Origin: Cordilura impudica
Lineage: Eukaryota; Arthropoda; Insecta; Diptera; Scathophagidae
Length of the DNA: 64,000 bases
Direction of reading: 5' to 3'
NCBI GenBank assembly: GCA_963682025.1
Contig: OY821518.1
Span: forward strand, 10,382,590-10,446,589
Shown: in pieces, positions 22,563 to 33,405 of the stretch
How the letters are laid out: every line of letters begins with the position of its first letter
Numbering within the stretch: position 1 is the first letter of the stretch
The notes under the pieces: model-generated
The model's database searches: none
What the model saw: the letters and a program-made list of their open reading frames with translations, nothing else
Told to the model about the DNA's origin: nothing
Translations under genes and position numbers: made by a program

Positions 22563-25500
22563 ATGACAAAATTATGCTGGAGCGGCGATTGCCGCTTCAC
22601 GCTTATCTCAACGATATTCTTGTTAGTTTTAATAACAATTTCATGTTTATTTCATTCAACTGAGGCTCAGCAAAAACACGCTGGTCGACGAGATCGTCCG
22701 CGCAATCCACCTAGACAATATGTTAAAACACATCCTTGCGAGAGATCATCCTGTTATCCGGCTACGGGCAACTTATTGATAGGCAGAGAAAATCGACTGC
22801 AAGCTACCTCAACTTGTGGTCTTCAAACTCCAGAACGCTTTTGTATTTTGTCACATTTGCAGGATAAGAAATGTTTCTTGTGTGATACACGCGAGGAAAC
22901 CCAGAATGATCCCTTTAAAAACCATCGTATTGGTCAGATTGTATACAAAACTAAGCCAGGCACTTATATACCAACTTGGTGGCAATCTGAAAATGGCAAG
23001 GAAGATGTATCCATACAATTGGATTTGGAAGCCGAATTCCATTTTACACATTTAATTATGTCATTTACTACTTTTCGCCCGGCCGCCATGTTCATTGAAC
23101 GTTCATTTGATTTTGGTCATACTTGGCATGTTTATCGTTATTTTGCTTACGATTGTGCGGATTCTTTCCCCGGTATACCCACAGTGCTGCGTAATATCAC
23201 TGATGTCGTCTGTACGTCTCGTTATTCCAACGTAGAACCATCACGTAACGGTGAAGTAATCTTTCGTGTTTTACCGCCCAACATTAATGTCTCTGATCCT
23301 TATGCTGCCCATGTACAAAACATGTTGAAAGTAACAAATCTTCGTGTGGTCTTTAAGAAACTTCATAAACTTGGTGACAATTTATTAGATAATCGCTTGG
23401 AAAATGAAGAGAAGTACTATTATGGCATCAACAATATGGTTGTACGTGGTTCATGTTCCTGTTATGGTCATGCTTCTCAGTGTTTGCCTTTAGATGGCAC
23501 TGAAACCACTGAACCCGACATGGTACATGGTCGTTGCCAATGTACCCATAATACCAAGGGTTTCAATTGTGAGTCTTGTGAAGATTTCTTTAATGATTTC
23601 CCCTGGAAGCCAGCTTTTGGTAAACAGACTAATGCCTGTAAGAAGTGTGAGTGTAATGATCACGCTGTTAGTTGCCACTTCGATGAGGCAGTATTCGAAC
23701 AGTCCGGGCGTGTTTCTGGCGGTGTTTGCGATAATTGCATGCATAATACCCAGGGACAACATTGTGAAGAGTGTATGCCCTTTTTCTATCGTGATCCCCA
23801 GGAAGATATACGCAGTCCGTATGTGTGTAGGCCATGCGATTGTAATAGTATTGGGTCATTGGATGAGGGCATATGTGATTCTGTAATTGATCCTGAAAAC
23901 GGTGTTGAGGCGGGATCTTGTCACTGTCGTTCAAATGTTAGGGGAAGAAGTTGTGATACATGCAAAGATGGATTTTGGAATTTAATAGTTGACAATCCTG
24001 ATGGTTGTGAAGCCTGCACCTGCAACACTATGGGTACAGTGGATAATTCCGGTTGCAATATGTACACCGGTGAATGTACCTGCAAACGTTTAGTGACTGG
24101 CAAAGATTGTAATCAATGTGCTCCAGAAACATACGGTCTTTCGGAATCGGCTGATGGTTGTACACACTGTGATTGTGATGCCGGTGGTTCTTATGATAAC
24201 TTCTGTGACGTTATAACTGGTCAATGCCGTTGCCGTCCTCATATGACAGGACGTACTTGCTCTCAACCTAAGCAGAATTATTTTATACCACAATTGCATT
24301 TGGTTCATGAGGCTGAAGTGTCTAATCATTGTTTTTCCTATTCCAATAATGGTAACTGTTCTATGGTACCCTATCAGCATACACAAGATCGTGTGCCTGA
24401 TTGGACAGGCATTGGTTTCATTCGGGTACCCGAAAATTCCGAATTAGTGATAACCGTAGATGACATACCTCGTTCGATGCCATATGATGTGTTAATCCGT
24501 TATCAATCAACTTCTCGTGGTGACTGGGAAAATGCCTACATCACTGTAATACGTCCCGACGAAGTAGATCCTGACGGTGACTGTGCTGCTGCAGTTCCAC
24601 CGGGATCTAGTGTTTATGAGTCTCGTGTTGCTTTTAATTTGCCAGATCGTGATCGTCAAGTGGTCGCATTGCGAGAACTTTGTTTGGAAGCCGGCAAGTC
24701 TTATAAGTTTAAGATTAACTTTGAAAGACAAAGGCACAATGAAGATAATCCCACAGCCACCATAATGATAGATTCTCTAACTTTAATTCCCCGCATTGAA
24801 TTGACTAGTGTATTTAGCGGTTCGCCCATAGCTGATTCCAGACGTCAAGAATACTATCAAATGGGTTGCAATCAGTCGCTATATGACATCCGTTACAGCG
24901 CCTTAGCCGACGAACGTTGCCGGGAATTGGAGAATTATGTTAGCACAGTCATCTATGATGGTGCCAGTATGTGTAGTTGTAATCCCACTGGTTCTTTAAG
25001 TAAAGAATGTGTTTCTAAGGGTGGTTTTTGTCACTGCAAACCTAATGTTGTGGGCAGACAATGTGATCAATGTGCTCCCGGAACTTATGGCTTTGGTCCC
25101 GAAGGTTGCAAAGCCTGTGATTGTAACAGTATAGGAGCCAAGGATAACAATTGTGATGTTATAACTGGTCAATGTTCATGTCATCCCAATACCTATGGAC
25201 GTGAATGTGATCAGTGTCAACCTGGTTTTTGGAATTTCCCTAATTGTCAGGCTTGTGAATGTAATGGTCATGCCCAGCAATGCGACTCTCGTACTGGACA
25301 ATGTTTGAGTTGTGCTGATTTCACCACTGGCTATGGCTGTGATGCCTGTTTAGATGGTTATTATGGCAATCCCTTCTTGGGTAGCGAAATAGGATGTCGT
25401 GCTTGTCGCTGTCCTGATACAATAGCAAGTGGCAATGCCCATGCTGATGGCTGTTCGTTGGATTCACGTAACAACAATATGATCTGCCATTGTCAAGAAG

Positions 25501-27968
25501 GATACGATGGTCCTCGTTGTGATGTCTGCGCTGACAACTACTTCGGTGATGCCGAAACTGCTGGAGGTTCGTGTGACAAATGTGATTGCAGCAATAATAT
25601 CGACATTTATGACACCGGAAATTGTGACCGTCGTACAGGCCAATGTCTGAAATGTTTGTATCATACGACAGGAGATCATTGTGAACATTGCCAAAATGGT
25701 TTCTTTGGAGATGCTTTAGAGCAAAATTGTGTACAATGTGATTGTGATTTCTTGGGCACCAACAACACTATTCAATACTGTGATCGCGTAAGTGGCCAAT
25801 GTCCTTGTTTACCCAACGTAGTAGGTTTACGTTGCGACGAATGTGCAGTAAATCATTGGAAGATTGCTTCAGGTGATGGCTGCGAAGCTTGTGAATGTGA
25901 TCCCATAGGTTCTTTGTCAGAACAATGTAATCGTTACGATGGCCAATGTGATTGCAAGCCTGGATTCGGTGGTCGTGCATGTAATCAATGTCAATCTAGC
26001 TACTGGGGCAATCCCAATGAAAAATGTCAACCCTGTGATTGTGATCGTTATGGCTCGGCCGATTTCCAATGTGATCGTGAAACCGGACAATGTGTATGTC
26101 ATGAGGGTATTGGTGGATACAAGTGTAATGAATGTGCTCGTGGTTATTTAGGCGAATCTCCTCATTGTACACCCTGCGGTGAATGTTTCAACAATTGGGA
26201 TTTAATTTTGAAGGAACTGGAACAAGCTACTATCGAAGCTATACAAAGAGCTAAAGAAATTAAATTGATAGGTGCCACAGGAGCATACACTTCCGAATTC
26301 AATACTTTAGATAAAAAACTGCAAAATATCAGAGATTTATTACAAAATACCACAGTAAGCTTAAAGGATATTGATGGTTTGGATAAGGAGGTAGCAGAGC
26401 TTAAAATTAAATTGAGTAATGCTCATCAAAAGCTTATCGATACTGAGAGTAGTTTGGAAGATATTTACTCGGCTTTAAGTTTATCAGCAGTAGAATTGGA
26501 GGGTTTACAGACTCAATCCGCTTTGGTTAAACAACTATCGAAGGACTTGAAAGAACACGGCATACAACTGCAAGAATCGAATATAGAAGGTGCCCTAAAC
26601 CTAACACGCAATGCTTATGAACGTGTTTTGGAATTATCCAATATCAAAAATAAAGCTGAAGATTTTGCCTCCAATACTGATCGCCATTGTAAGCGAGTCG
26701 AGACTTTGGCCAATAAAATGAAAGATGATGCTGCTCTGGTAACGACCAACGATGAAATTATCGATTTATATCGCAGTGAACTCTCTAACTTAACTTCCAT
26801 GATACCTAATTTGAACAATGAGGTATGTGACCGTATGGGTGATCCTTGTGACAATATTTGCGGTGGTGCTGGTTGTGGGACTTGCGGTGGCCTTTCCTGT
26901 GAACGGGGAGCTCTTACACGTACCGAAAAGGCTTTGAAGGTGGCCAAAGACACTGAGCAGGAGATTAAGGTAAAGAAAGATCAAGCCGATCAAACTATAC
27001 GATCTCTCTTCCAGGCTAAAGTTAACGCTTCCGAAGCCTATCAAAAAGCCAAATCAGCTCATGAAGATGCCGAACGTTATTTGAATCGTACCGAACTTAA
27101 TATTAAACGTGGTGAAATGATGATACAAAACTTAACTGATTTTACCAAAAATGAAACTGCCCTACCTAGTGACACAAAGAAATTAGCTCAACAAACTTTG
27201 ACGCTGGACTTAACCTTAGATCCTTTCGAAATACAAAATTTGGGGGGCAAAATAAACAATGCTGTTTCTTCGCTCAAAAATGTTGAATCGATCATCTACA
27301 ATACTCGTGGTGACTTGTTGCGGGTCAATGAACTACAAGCCAAAGCTAATGCCACCAAAGAACTCGCCAATAACATATTAAATACTGCCAACACTGTAGT
27401 AGAGAATCTTGATGATGCTGCCATCTCTCAGAATAAAGCCCAAGACGCCATACTGCAAGCCAATGGCAATATCGAATTAGCTGCTAAAGACTTGGATCAA
27501 ATTGATACCGAAACAGGTGAAGCAGAAGCACCAGCCAATGCAACAGCTCAGCATGTCGAAGAACTAGCGAAAAAAGTAAATCGTCTACAGAAAAATATAC
27601 TCAAAAATGAACTTGATGCTAAGGATGTTAAAAATGAAGCCGATAAAGTTAAGGAATCAGCTAAAAACGCTCATGCTGATGCTCAAAAATTACAATATTC
27701 CTCATCCGCTGCAAATCAGACTCTAACAGATCGTGCCATACACTCAGAGAACGCACGCGAAAGAGCCAAACAACTACTACAACGAGCTTCCAAACTAACA
27801 GTCGATACTAAAGAGAAATTACTAGAATTAAAACAAATGCAAGACTCGTATAAAGAAAAGAACGATAAACTACAAAAACTACAGGAAGACCTTAAGCCAT
27901 TGAATGATGAACTCACAGCTCATCTCAAAAATATACAATCGAATGCGGAACGTTATCGTCAGTGTTAG
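22563..27968 (+). CDS. LanB1: Laminin subunit beta-1
   Basis: Secreted basement-membrane chain that assembles with alpha and gamma laminin chains into the heterotrimer that binds cells and other matrix proteins. The 1801-aa product has a signal peptide (hydrophobic core about 13-31), a laminin N-terminal polymerisation domain (about 55-295), five EGF-like LE repeats (298-566), a laminin IV/beta-type domain (about 570-800) and eight more LE repeats (804-1205). A coiled coil (1206-1801) follows, interrupted by the cysteine-rich beta knob (about 1422-1447, CGGAGCGTCGG). It ends YRQC, the terminal cysteine that in beta chains bonds to the gamma chain. Thirteen LE repeats, the beta knob and the length fit beta-1, not alpha or gamma. 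The whole coding region is one exon with no frameshift, and its composition is clearly less AT-rich than its surroundings. Confidence 0.97.
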   Translation: MTKLCWSGDCRFTLISTIFLLVLITISCLFHSTEAQQKHAGRRDRPRNPPRQYVKTHPCERSSCYPATGNLLIGRENRLQATSTCGLQTPERFCILSHLQDKKCFLCDTREETQNDPFKNHRIGQIVYKTKPGTYIPTWWQSENGKEDVSIQLDLEAEFHFTHLIMSFTTFRPAAMFIERSFDFGHTWHVYRYFAYDCADSFPGIPTVLRNITDVVCTSRYSNVEPSRNGEVIFRVLPPNINVSDPYAAHVQNMLKVTNLRVVFKKLHKLGDNLLDNRLENEEKYYYGINNMVVRGSCSCYGHASQCLPLDGTETTEPDMVHGRCQCTHNTKGFNCESCEDFFNDFPWKPAFGKQTNACKKCECNDHAVSCHFDEAVFEQSGRVSGGVCDNCMHNTQGQHCEECMPFFYRDPQEDIRSPYVCRPCDCNSIGSLDEGICDSVIDPENGVEAGSCHCRSNVRGRSCDTCKDGFWNLIVDNPDGCEACTCNTMGTVDNSGCNMYTGECTCKRLVTGKDCNQCAPETYGLSESADGCTHCDCDAGGSYDNFCDVITGQCRCRPHMTGRTCSQPKQNYFIPQLHLVHEAEVSNHCFSYSNNGNCSMVPYQHTQDRVPDWTGIGFIRVPENSELVITVDDIPRSMPYDVLIRYQSTSRGDWENAYITVIRPDEVDPDGDCAAAVPPGSSVYESRVAFNLPDRDRQVVALRELCLEAGKSYKFKINFERQRHNEDNPTATIMIDSLTLIPRIELTSVFSGSPIADSRRQEYYQMGCNQSLYDIRYSALADERCRELENYVSTVIYDGASMCSCNPTGSLSKECVSKGGFCHCKPNVVGRQCDQCAPGTYGFGPEGCKACDCNSIGAKDNNCDVITGQCSCHPNTYGRECDQCQPGFWNFPNCQACECNGHAQQCDSRTGQCLSCADFTTGYGCDACLDGYYGNPFLGSEIGCRACRCPDTIASGNAHADGCSLDSRNNNMICHCQEGYDGPRCDVCADNYFGDAETAGGSCDKCDCSNNIDIYDTGNCDRRTGQCLKCLYHTTGDHCEHCQNGFFGDALEQNCVQCDCDFLGTNNTIQYCDRVSGQCPCLPNVVGLRCDECAVNHWKIASGDGCEACECDPIGSLSEQCNRYDGQCDCKPGFGGRACNQCQSSYWGNPNEKCQPCDCDRYGSADFQCDRETGQCVCHEGIGGYKCNECARGYLGESPHCTPCGECFNNWDLILKELEQATIEAIQRAKEIKLIGATGAYTSEFNTLDKKLQNIRDLLQNTTVSLKDIDGLDKEVAELKIKLSNAHQKLIDTESSLEDIYSALSLSAVELEGLQTQSALVKQLSKDLKEHGIQLQESNIEGALNLTRNAYERVLELSNIKNKAEDFASNTDRHCKRVETLANKMKDDAALVTTNDEIIDLYRSELSNLTSMIPNLNNEVCDRMGDPCDNICGGAGCGTCGGLSCERGALTRTEKALKVAKDTEQEIKVKKDQADQTIRSLFQAKVNASEAYQKAKSAHEDAERYLNRTELNIKRGEMMIQNLTDFTKNETALPSDTKKLAQQTLTLDLTLDPFEIQNLGGKINNAVSSLKNVESIIYNTRGDLLRVNELQAKANATKELANNILNTANTVVENLDDAAISQNKAQDAILQANGNIELAAKDLDQIDTETGEAEAPANATAQHVEELAKKVNRLQKNILKNELDAKDVKNEADKVKESAKNAHADAQKLQYSSSAANQTLTDRAIHSENARERAKQLLQRASKLTVDTKEKLLELKQMQDSYKEKNDKLQKLQEDLKPLNDELTAHLKNIQSNAERYRQC

Positions 27969-28362
27969 AAAATAACATTAAATAGAGAGAAAGAAGCGAT
28001 TTCGAAATATCCTCTGCATATACTTAAGTTCTTGGAAAAACCTAAAATATAAAAATAATTCTCTAATTATCCTTTAGTTTTATTTGATTGTATATGCCAT
28101 TTCATTTTTGCAAAAAAAAAGCCATAATGAAGAAATTGATTATGATTCTTTATATCTTGTTCCAAAATATTTCTTGTTTAAGTAGAGTTTATTTTATTTT
28201 TTTTTTTATATAAAAACGATGTTATTAGAAATAGTCCACTAGATAAGACCATAGTTTAAATTTTTTAAATGCAATATTATATTTTTATACAAGTATAAAA
28301 AATACAGATATTTGGATGAAGAAATTATTCCGAATTACTATGTGCCTTTTACAAAATATATA

Positions 28363-28368
28363 AATAAA
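28363..28368 (+). terminator. Candidate LanB1 polyadenylation signal
   Basis: AATAAA about 395 nt after the stop codon, in an AT-rich 3' UTR. Other A-rich variants nearby could also serve. Confidence 0.4.
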
Positions 28369-28767
28369 GAAAATATAGCTATAGTATAATTATTCGAATA
28401 CGAAATTAAATGGTTTTGTCATTTCTTTTTTTTCTAAGTGTAATTCATTACTTTTTTATATATATATTTGATGTTTAGTTATTAAAAATAAAAACAATTA
28501 AAAAAACTACATCGCGTGTTATTTTTTTTTTTTTAAGTATCTTAAAACAGTAGAAGTCAAAAATCAACCCATATTGTATATAATACATATCGAAAAAATT
28601 GTCGCACAGTGGGCATCGATGGTCTTTTGTTTTGATCAAATTTACATGCAAGCCGGAAATCTTTATCGATTTTATTTATTATTCAACTTGGGTCTGAAAT
28701 TCTCATAGCTCCACCCTTATAGTTCAGTAAAATTAACGGTTAATACATTTCCTTTTTACTTCATATA

Positions 28768-30068
28768 AAGGGTTTTTCAATAGGGACGCTACAAAAGTAG
28801 AAAGACAGGGACAGCAAACGACGCCATATTTCTTGCCGCTCTTTTGACATTTCTCTTCAGTAAGGTTTGCCATTTCATGACGGAAAGATATACGAGCCAA
28901 TAACGAGTCGAAATTATTAAAATTTACTACCGAAATTCGGAGTCAGTGGCCTCAACGTTAAGAGCGCTACGTCCAGTTTATGGTCGTCATAATCGTCCTA
29001 GCAGATCAACAATTAAGCGTCTAGTGGAAAAATTTGAATCCACAGGCACAGTACAAAATGTTCCCGTGCCAGTGAGACAAAGAAGTGCCCGTAGTGTCGA
29101 GAATATTGCTGCCGCTGAGGCTTCAGTTGAAGAAAGCCCAAATGTGTCTCTCACACGTCGTTCTCAAGCGTTGGGCATCTCTGTGACGTCGTTTTGGCGA
29201 ATTTTGCGAAAAGATCTTGGCCTACATCCTTACAAGATCAAATTGACGCAAGAACTGAAGCCGCTTGACCACCAGAAGCGTCGTATGTTCGTGAATTGGG
29301 CTGAGCAACAACTTGAAAATGATTCGGATTTTCATCGAAAAATCATCTTCAGCGATGAGGCTCATTTCTGGCTGAATGGCTTCGTCAATAAACAAAATAT
29401 GCGTTATTGGTCAGACAGCAATCCACACATACTCCATGAGTCATCATTGCATCCCGAAAAAATTACGGTTTGGTGCGGTTTATATGCCGGCGGCGTCATT
29501 GGGCCGTACTTCTTCCGTGATGATCAAGACCGGCACGTTACTGTGAATGGGAATCGCTACCGTTCATTGATAACCGAATATTTTTGGCCCCAATTGGATG
29601 ATATGGACATGGAGGACATGTGGTTCCAACAGGACGGCGCCATAAGCCACACAGCGAATGTCACAATCAATTTATTGGAAACCAAGTTTGGAGAACGTGT
29701 TATCTCACGAAATGGTCCAGTCGATTGGCCGCCTCGGTCGTGCGATTTGACGCCGTTGGACTATTTCCTGTGGGGCTACGTCAGGTCTATGGTCTATGCC
29801 AACAAGCCAGCGACGATTGATGAACTTCTTACGAATATCGAACGTGAAATTGCAGCAGTATCGGCCGATTTAAGCTTGAAAACCATCGAAAATTGGGTTC
29901 AGCGTCTGGACTTCTGCAAGCGTACCCGTGGTGGCCATGCAAAAGAGATCGATTTCCATACATAATGGCATCGAACGTACTTTCACAGGAATAAAGAATT
30001 TCATTGATATCCAAAACCGTTTTTGTTTTATATAAAAAAACTTGTAGCGCTCTTATTGAAAAACCCTT
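28768..30068 (+). mobile_element. DD41D mariner, nearly intact
   Basis: A 1301-bp element with terminal inverted repeats AAGGGTTTTTCAATA...GCTACAA at both ends (about 28 bp, few mismatches), flanked by TA. It belongs to a different subfamily from the copies at 6541 and 39940, whose ends read AAGGGTCCGCCA. It lies 0.8 kb downstream of LanB1 in the same direction. Confidence 0.88.
28877..29965 (+). pseudogene. Mariner DD41D transposase with one early stop
   Basis: Transposase of the surrounding mariner. The natural ATG is at 28877, but codon 9 is TAA (28901-28903); the frame is then open to the stop at 29963-29965. From codon 10 on it has a helix-turn-helix region (about STIKRLVEKFESTGTV and VSLTRRSQALGISVTSFWRIL) and the catalytic triad: IIFSDEAHF, MWFQQDGA and DLTPLDYFLWG, with exactly 41 residues between the last two aspartates. 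A GTG at 28946 opens a 339-codon frame but is unlikely to be the real start. Apart from the one nonsense codon the gene looks complete, so this copy is young. Confidence 0.85.
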
Positions 30069-30071
30069 TAT

Positions 30072-30629
30072 ATTCAGTTTGTGCTGATATTTGTAACTAC
30101 CAAAAATATTTGACCTATACCCATCTTTAATTATACCGATTGACTCAGAATCTTTTTCTGAGTCGATTTAGCGATGACCGTCCGTCTGTGTGTCGATGTA
30201 ATCGTTGTTATCAAATATGAATATATTTTAAGATTTTATCGACCATAGAACGAACGCGATTGGAATTGGTGAAAATCGATTCATGGCCAGACCTAGTCCC
30301 CATAGAAATGAGATCGACTTAAATTGCCATAAGATCCAAATTCTATAAAAAAAAACAAAAGTATTGCAAAGATTTTGTCTCACATTTGGTTTGCATATGT
30401 TTTTGCAATAAGAAGTGACTGTGCTAAATATGGTCAGAATTGGACCTTTTTTCGAACTAGCACTATAAATATAGCATCCGATATGAACTTTTTCATATCT
30501 GCATGAGAAAAAATTAGTAAGAATGCCACTCAAATTTGGTTTATGCTTATTTGCTATATCCAATTCGTTGGACCTAAACCTAGCGTATCGTATAGTCGGT
30601 CTAGGCCGACTTTAATTTTCTTACTTGTT
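30072..30629 (+). repeat. (GTCY)n hairpin-ended repeat, 5'-truncated
   Basis: The copy starts abruptly beside the mariner right end and lacks the left hairpin. It retains the GTCCGTCTG tract (30179) and ends with AGTCGGTCTAGGCCGACT and TTTTCTTACTTGTT (30629). Confidence 0.6.
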
Positions 30630-31366
30630 AATATTGTTTTTAGTTTTTTTATTGTTATACCTTTTTCATTATTATACCATACAAATTTTTTTTAAAGTAC
30701 AAATGTCTTTTGTAAATAGAAAGAAATTTTAATTTCAGTTAAGAATTGAAGACCAATTTGCACAAAAAAATCCATTACCCGTTATTGCATGTTTTCTACA
30801 TAGTTAAAAATACATATCTTACAAAAGTTTAGCTATTGGGATGATAAGAAATATATGTTTGGCTGCCAAATAAGACGAAACTGGCTCTGTAATCGGGATA
30901 TAATTACGCAAAGCATTGGCAAAGCACTTTTCAGAGTGTTGCAAGAGTTGAAAAAATATTAGATTATTAACTTAAGGTTCTTTGCCAATCTGAGTACGAT
31001 AACACCGGTCTAGGCTTAGCCGATTGTATTTAGAAACGTTGGCAAAGCAATGAGTGACTAAACTCTAAAGTGCTTCCCCAACTCTAAAATAATAACACTG
31101 ATGTGGGCTTGGCCGATTATGTTTTGAGTGCTTTAGTTCATTACATAAAGCATTGTTAATTTTGTAAATCAATAACAATGGTAAAAGAAATAATACATAT
31201 TTTAAACTTTAAAACACCCAGTACTGGCAAATCACTTTTTGTTAGCACTTTGTTTTGTATACCATTGGAAATCTGTGCTTTAGCCAGTGATTTGTTTTAA
31301 CTCACTTTTATACTTACTTACCCCGCTTAGCGATCGTTACAGATTCACTTTCTCTGTCGATAAAGC
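30630..31366. other. Intergenic DNA with weak imperfect repeats
   Basis: Loosely similar blocks (TTGGCAAAGCA, GGCTTAGCCGATT/GGCTTGGCCGATT, AATAACACTG/GATAACACCG) recur at roughly 100-bp intervals between 30900 and 31160. No gene is visible. Confidence 0.35.
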
Positions 31367-31368
31367 TA

Positions 31369-32160
31369 CGAGGGTGGTCCTAGAAGAACCCGAACTGACG
31401 TATAGATTGGCGGCAGTAGTTTGAAAAAAATTCCTTTATTGATAAATGGCAACCTTATAAAACACATGTTTTAAGTTTAAAAATAAACTATCTCCATGAA
31501 TTTGTAAGCGTGGAAAAAATTGAATAGTCTCAGTCCAACTAATATTAAAACCGAGCTATGGGAGTTTGCTGCTTCGTCTACGACTATAAAATATTGGGTC
31601 GCAGAGTTTAAATGAAACTGTTAAGAAAATTCACAAAATGGTGTTGGATGATCGTCGGCTGAAGCTGCGTGAGCAAGCTGAAATTATAAGCATCAAAAAG
31701 TGTTGTACATCACATATTGACCGAGAATTTGGAGATGAGTTGCCGCGTTTGCTCAAAATAGAACAAAAAGTGTTTGGTGATGTTTCACAGGAAAAAAGGC
31801 CGCAATTGGCGAAAAAGAGACAATGCACCAGTTCACACATCCACTATCGCGATGGCCAAAATCCATGAATAAAAGTTCGAATTGCGTCATCGCGCACCTT
31901 ATTAGCCGAATTTAGTTCCCTCGGATTATTTTCTATTTCCGAACTTAAAAAAATAGTCTACTGGTAAAGGAGGTGGAGCCTGCGGTTGATAGCTATTTTA
32001 AGGAGCTGCAAAATTCTTACTTTATCGATATCGAACCTATTGAATATAGCTGGGAAAAGTGTATCGAGCTAAAAGGAGATTATGTTGAGAAATAAAGAAA
32101 ATTTTCCCCCAATTGTTTGTGTTTTCTTTGTCAGATCGGGTTGCTCTGGGACCGCTCTCG
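31369..32160 (+). mobile_element. Internally deleted DD34D-type mariner
   Basis: 792 bp, TA-flanked. The inverted ends read CGAGGGTGGTCCTAGAAGAAC on the left and CGAGAGCGGTCCCAGAGCAAC on the right, read inward. It contains degraded transposase pieces. Its ends are related to the smaller element at 34362-34760. Confidence 0.75.
31590..32093 (+). pseudogene. Mariner transposase fragments
   Basis: Three collinear pieces are recognisable: an N-terminal bit with TIKYWVAEFK (about 31590), NETVKKIHKMVLDDRRLKLREQ (31613-31680) and a C-terminal part with PNLVPSDYFLFPNLKK, then SYFKELQNSYF and CIELKGDYVEK (31890-32093). These match the DNA-binding linker and the last quarter of mariner transposases; the D-x-x-P-S-D-Y motif carries the third catalytic aspartate. 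The middle with the first two catalytic residues is deleted, and there are stops and frame changes. Confidence 0.7.
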
Positions 32161-32396
32161 TATATTCATTATCATACGGTATTAGCATTAGCATTGATCG
32201 GCTGAAGAACGATCGTTTTTTGAAATTATTCAAAATCAGTTTATATTCAGACTTAGACCCAATATAAATGTTCCCGTTTAGTTGGACTTGAACTTCTCTA
32301 GGACATAGATAACCATGTATATCTTGGGTAAAATTGGTTAATATTCGTATCCATAACTTATTAGGCAAAATCCCCATATGAAGAAGCCTTCCTTTA

Positions 32397-32783
32397 TCTA
32401 TAATATTAATAAGCTAGTCGATTTTTTGTTACCGATTTTTTATTCTACCGTTTTTTCCCGCTTTTGGCCAAACGTCTATTATTTGAAAGGTATTTTTTTT
32501 AGCTGTTCCCTAGATTTACAGATTTTTTAATTTGTTCCTTTATTTTGAGTAAATTGCATTTAAAGTTGCTACTAACACATATATAAAAAAATTATACATA
32601 TGCTATATAGCATACACACAAACATATGTTTGTGTTTATTAAATTTGTTAATGTATTTGTTAATGAGTTTGTCATCTTCATTCACTATAATAATATAAAC
32701 CAAAAAAGTGTTGGTTTGTGAATTGGCTAAGTTGAAAGTTGCCTAGAAATTGCACTCGAATTTCGAGCGCTGGAATCTGCTAG
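32397..32783 (+). mobile_element. Non-autonomous Helitron, complete copy
   Basis: Begins TCTATAATATTAATAAGCTAG after an A. Ends with hairpin CTCGAATTTCGAG, GCGCTGGAATCTG and CTAG before a T. It is the reference copy for the family in forward orientation. Confidence 0.8.
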
Positions 32784-33393
32784 TTCACATAAATGTGCCT
32801 AAACGCATTCAAATATAATTGATTTTACATGTATTTAAAACCTTTATGTAAGTGACTTCACCATAACCCTATTTAAGATATGATCGGACTTTAATAGGCG
32901 GTGATGGAATATAATTACAAAGTGGCAAGTTACCCCGCTCGTAGTTCGATCAAAAGTCAACCATTTCATTTGCAATAGAGAGGATATACGTTGATATTTA
33001 TTTTATCCAATCTCATGTTGAGTACCATCCAATCACAATAAATCGATACCGATCTTTTCGAATTTGTTTACGCTATATCTCAAAAACTAGAGCTGACCCA
33101 CAAAAACGGTTAGCAGATTTGAAATTAGTGTACCGCTATTATCAGTTAACAGATCCCCTGCAAATCAAACGCTGTTGCAATGTGTAATTGGAGATTAGAG
33201 TTTATACCATAGGCCATATTTTCGATAATTTTAATTTAAATTTATTATTTTTAAATGAACAAATAAGTAAATAATCGTACGTTTTATTAATGCCAAAGTA
33301 TGAAACTCTAGCGCTGCTATACACACAAAAATTATCATTCACAATAAAATAAAATAACAATGCCTTTAAATATACTTTACGATTTCTTTACAG
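32784..33393. other. Upstream region of the coiled-coil gene
   Basis: No separate gene is seen. An acceptor-like TTCTTTACAG ends at 33393, 12 bases before the ATG of the next gene, so a non-coding exon probably lies upstream in this stretch. Confidence 0.35.
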
Positions 33394-33405
33394 GTTGTTT
33401 ACAAA

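Noticed and set aside
22816..27916. Many other frames within LanB1 on both strands
   Set aside because: All overlap the 1801-codon laminin frame and have no domain content.
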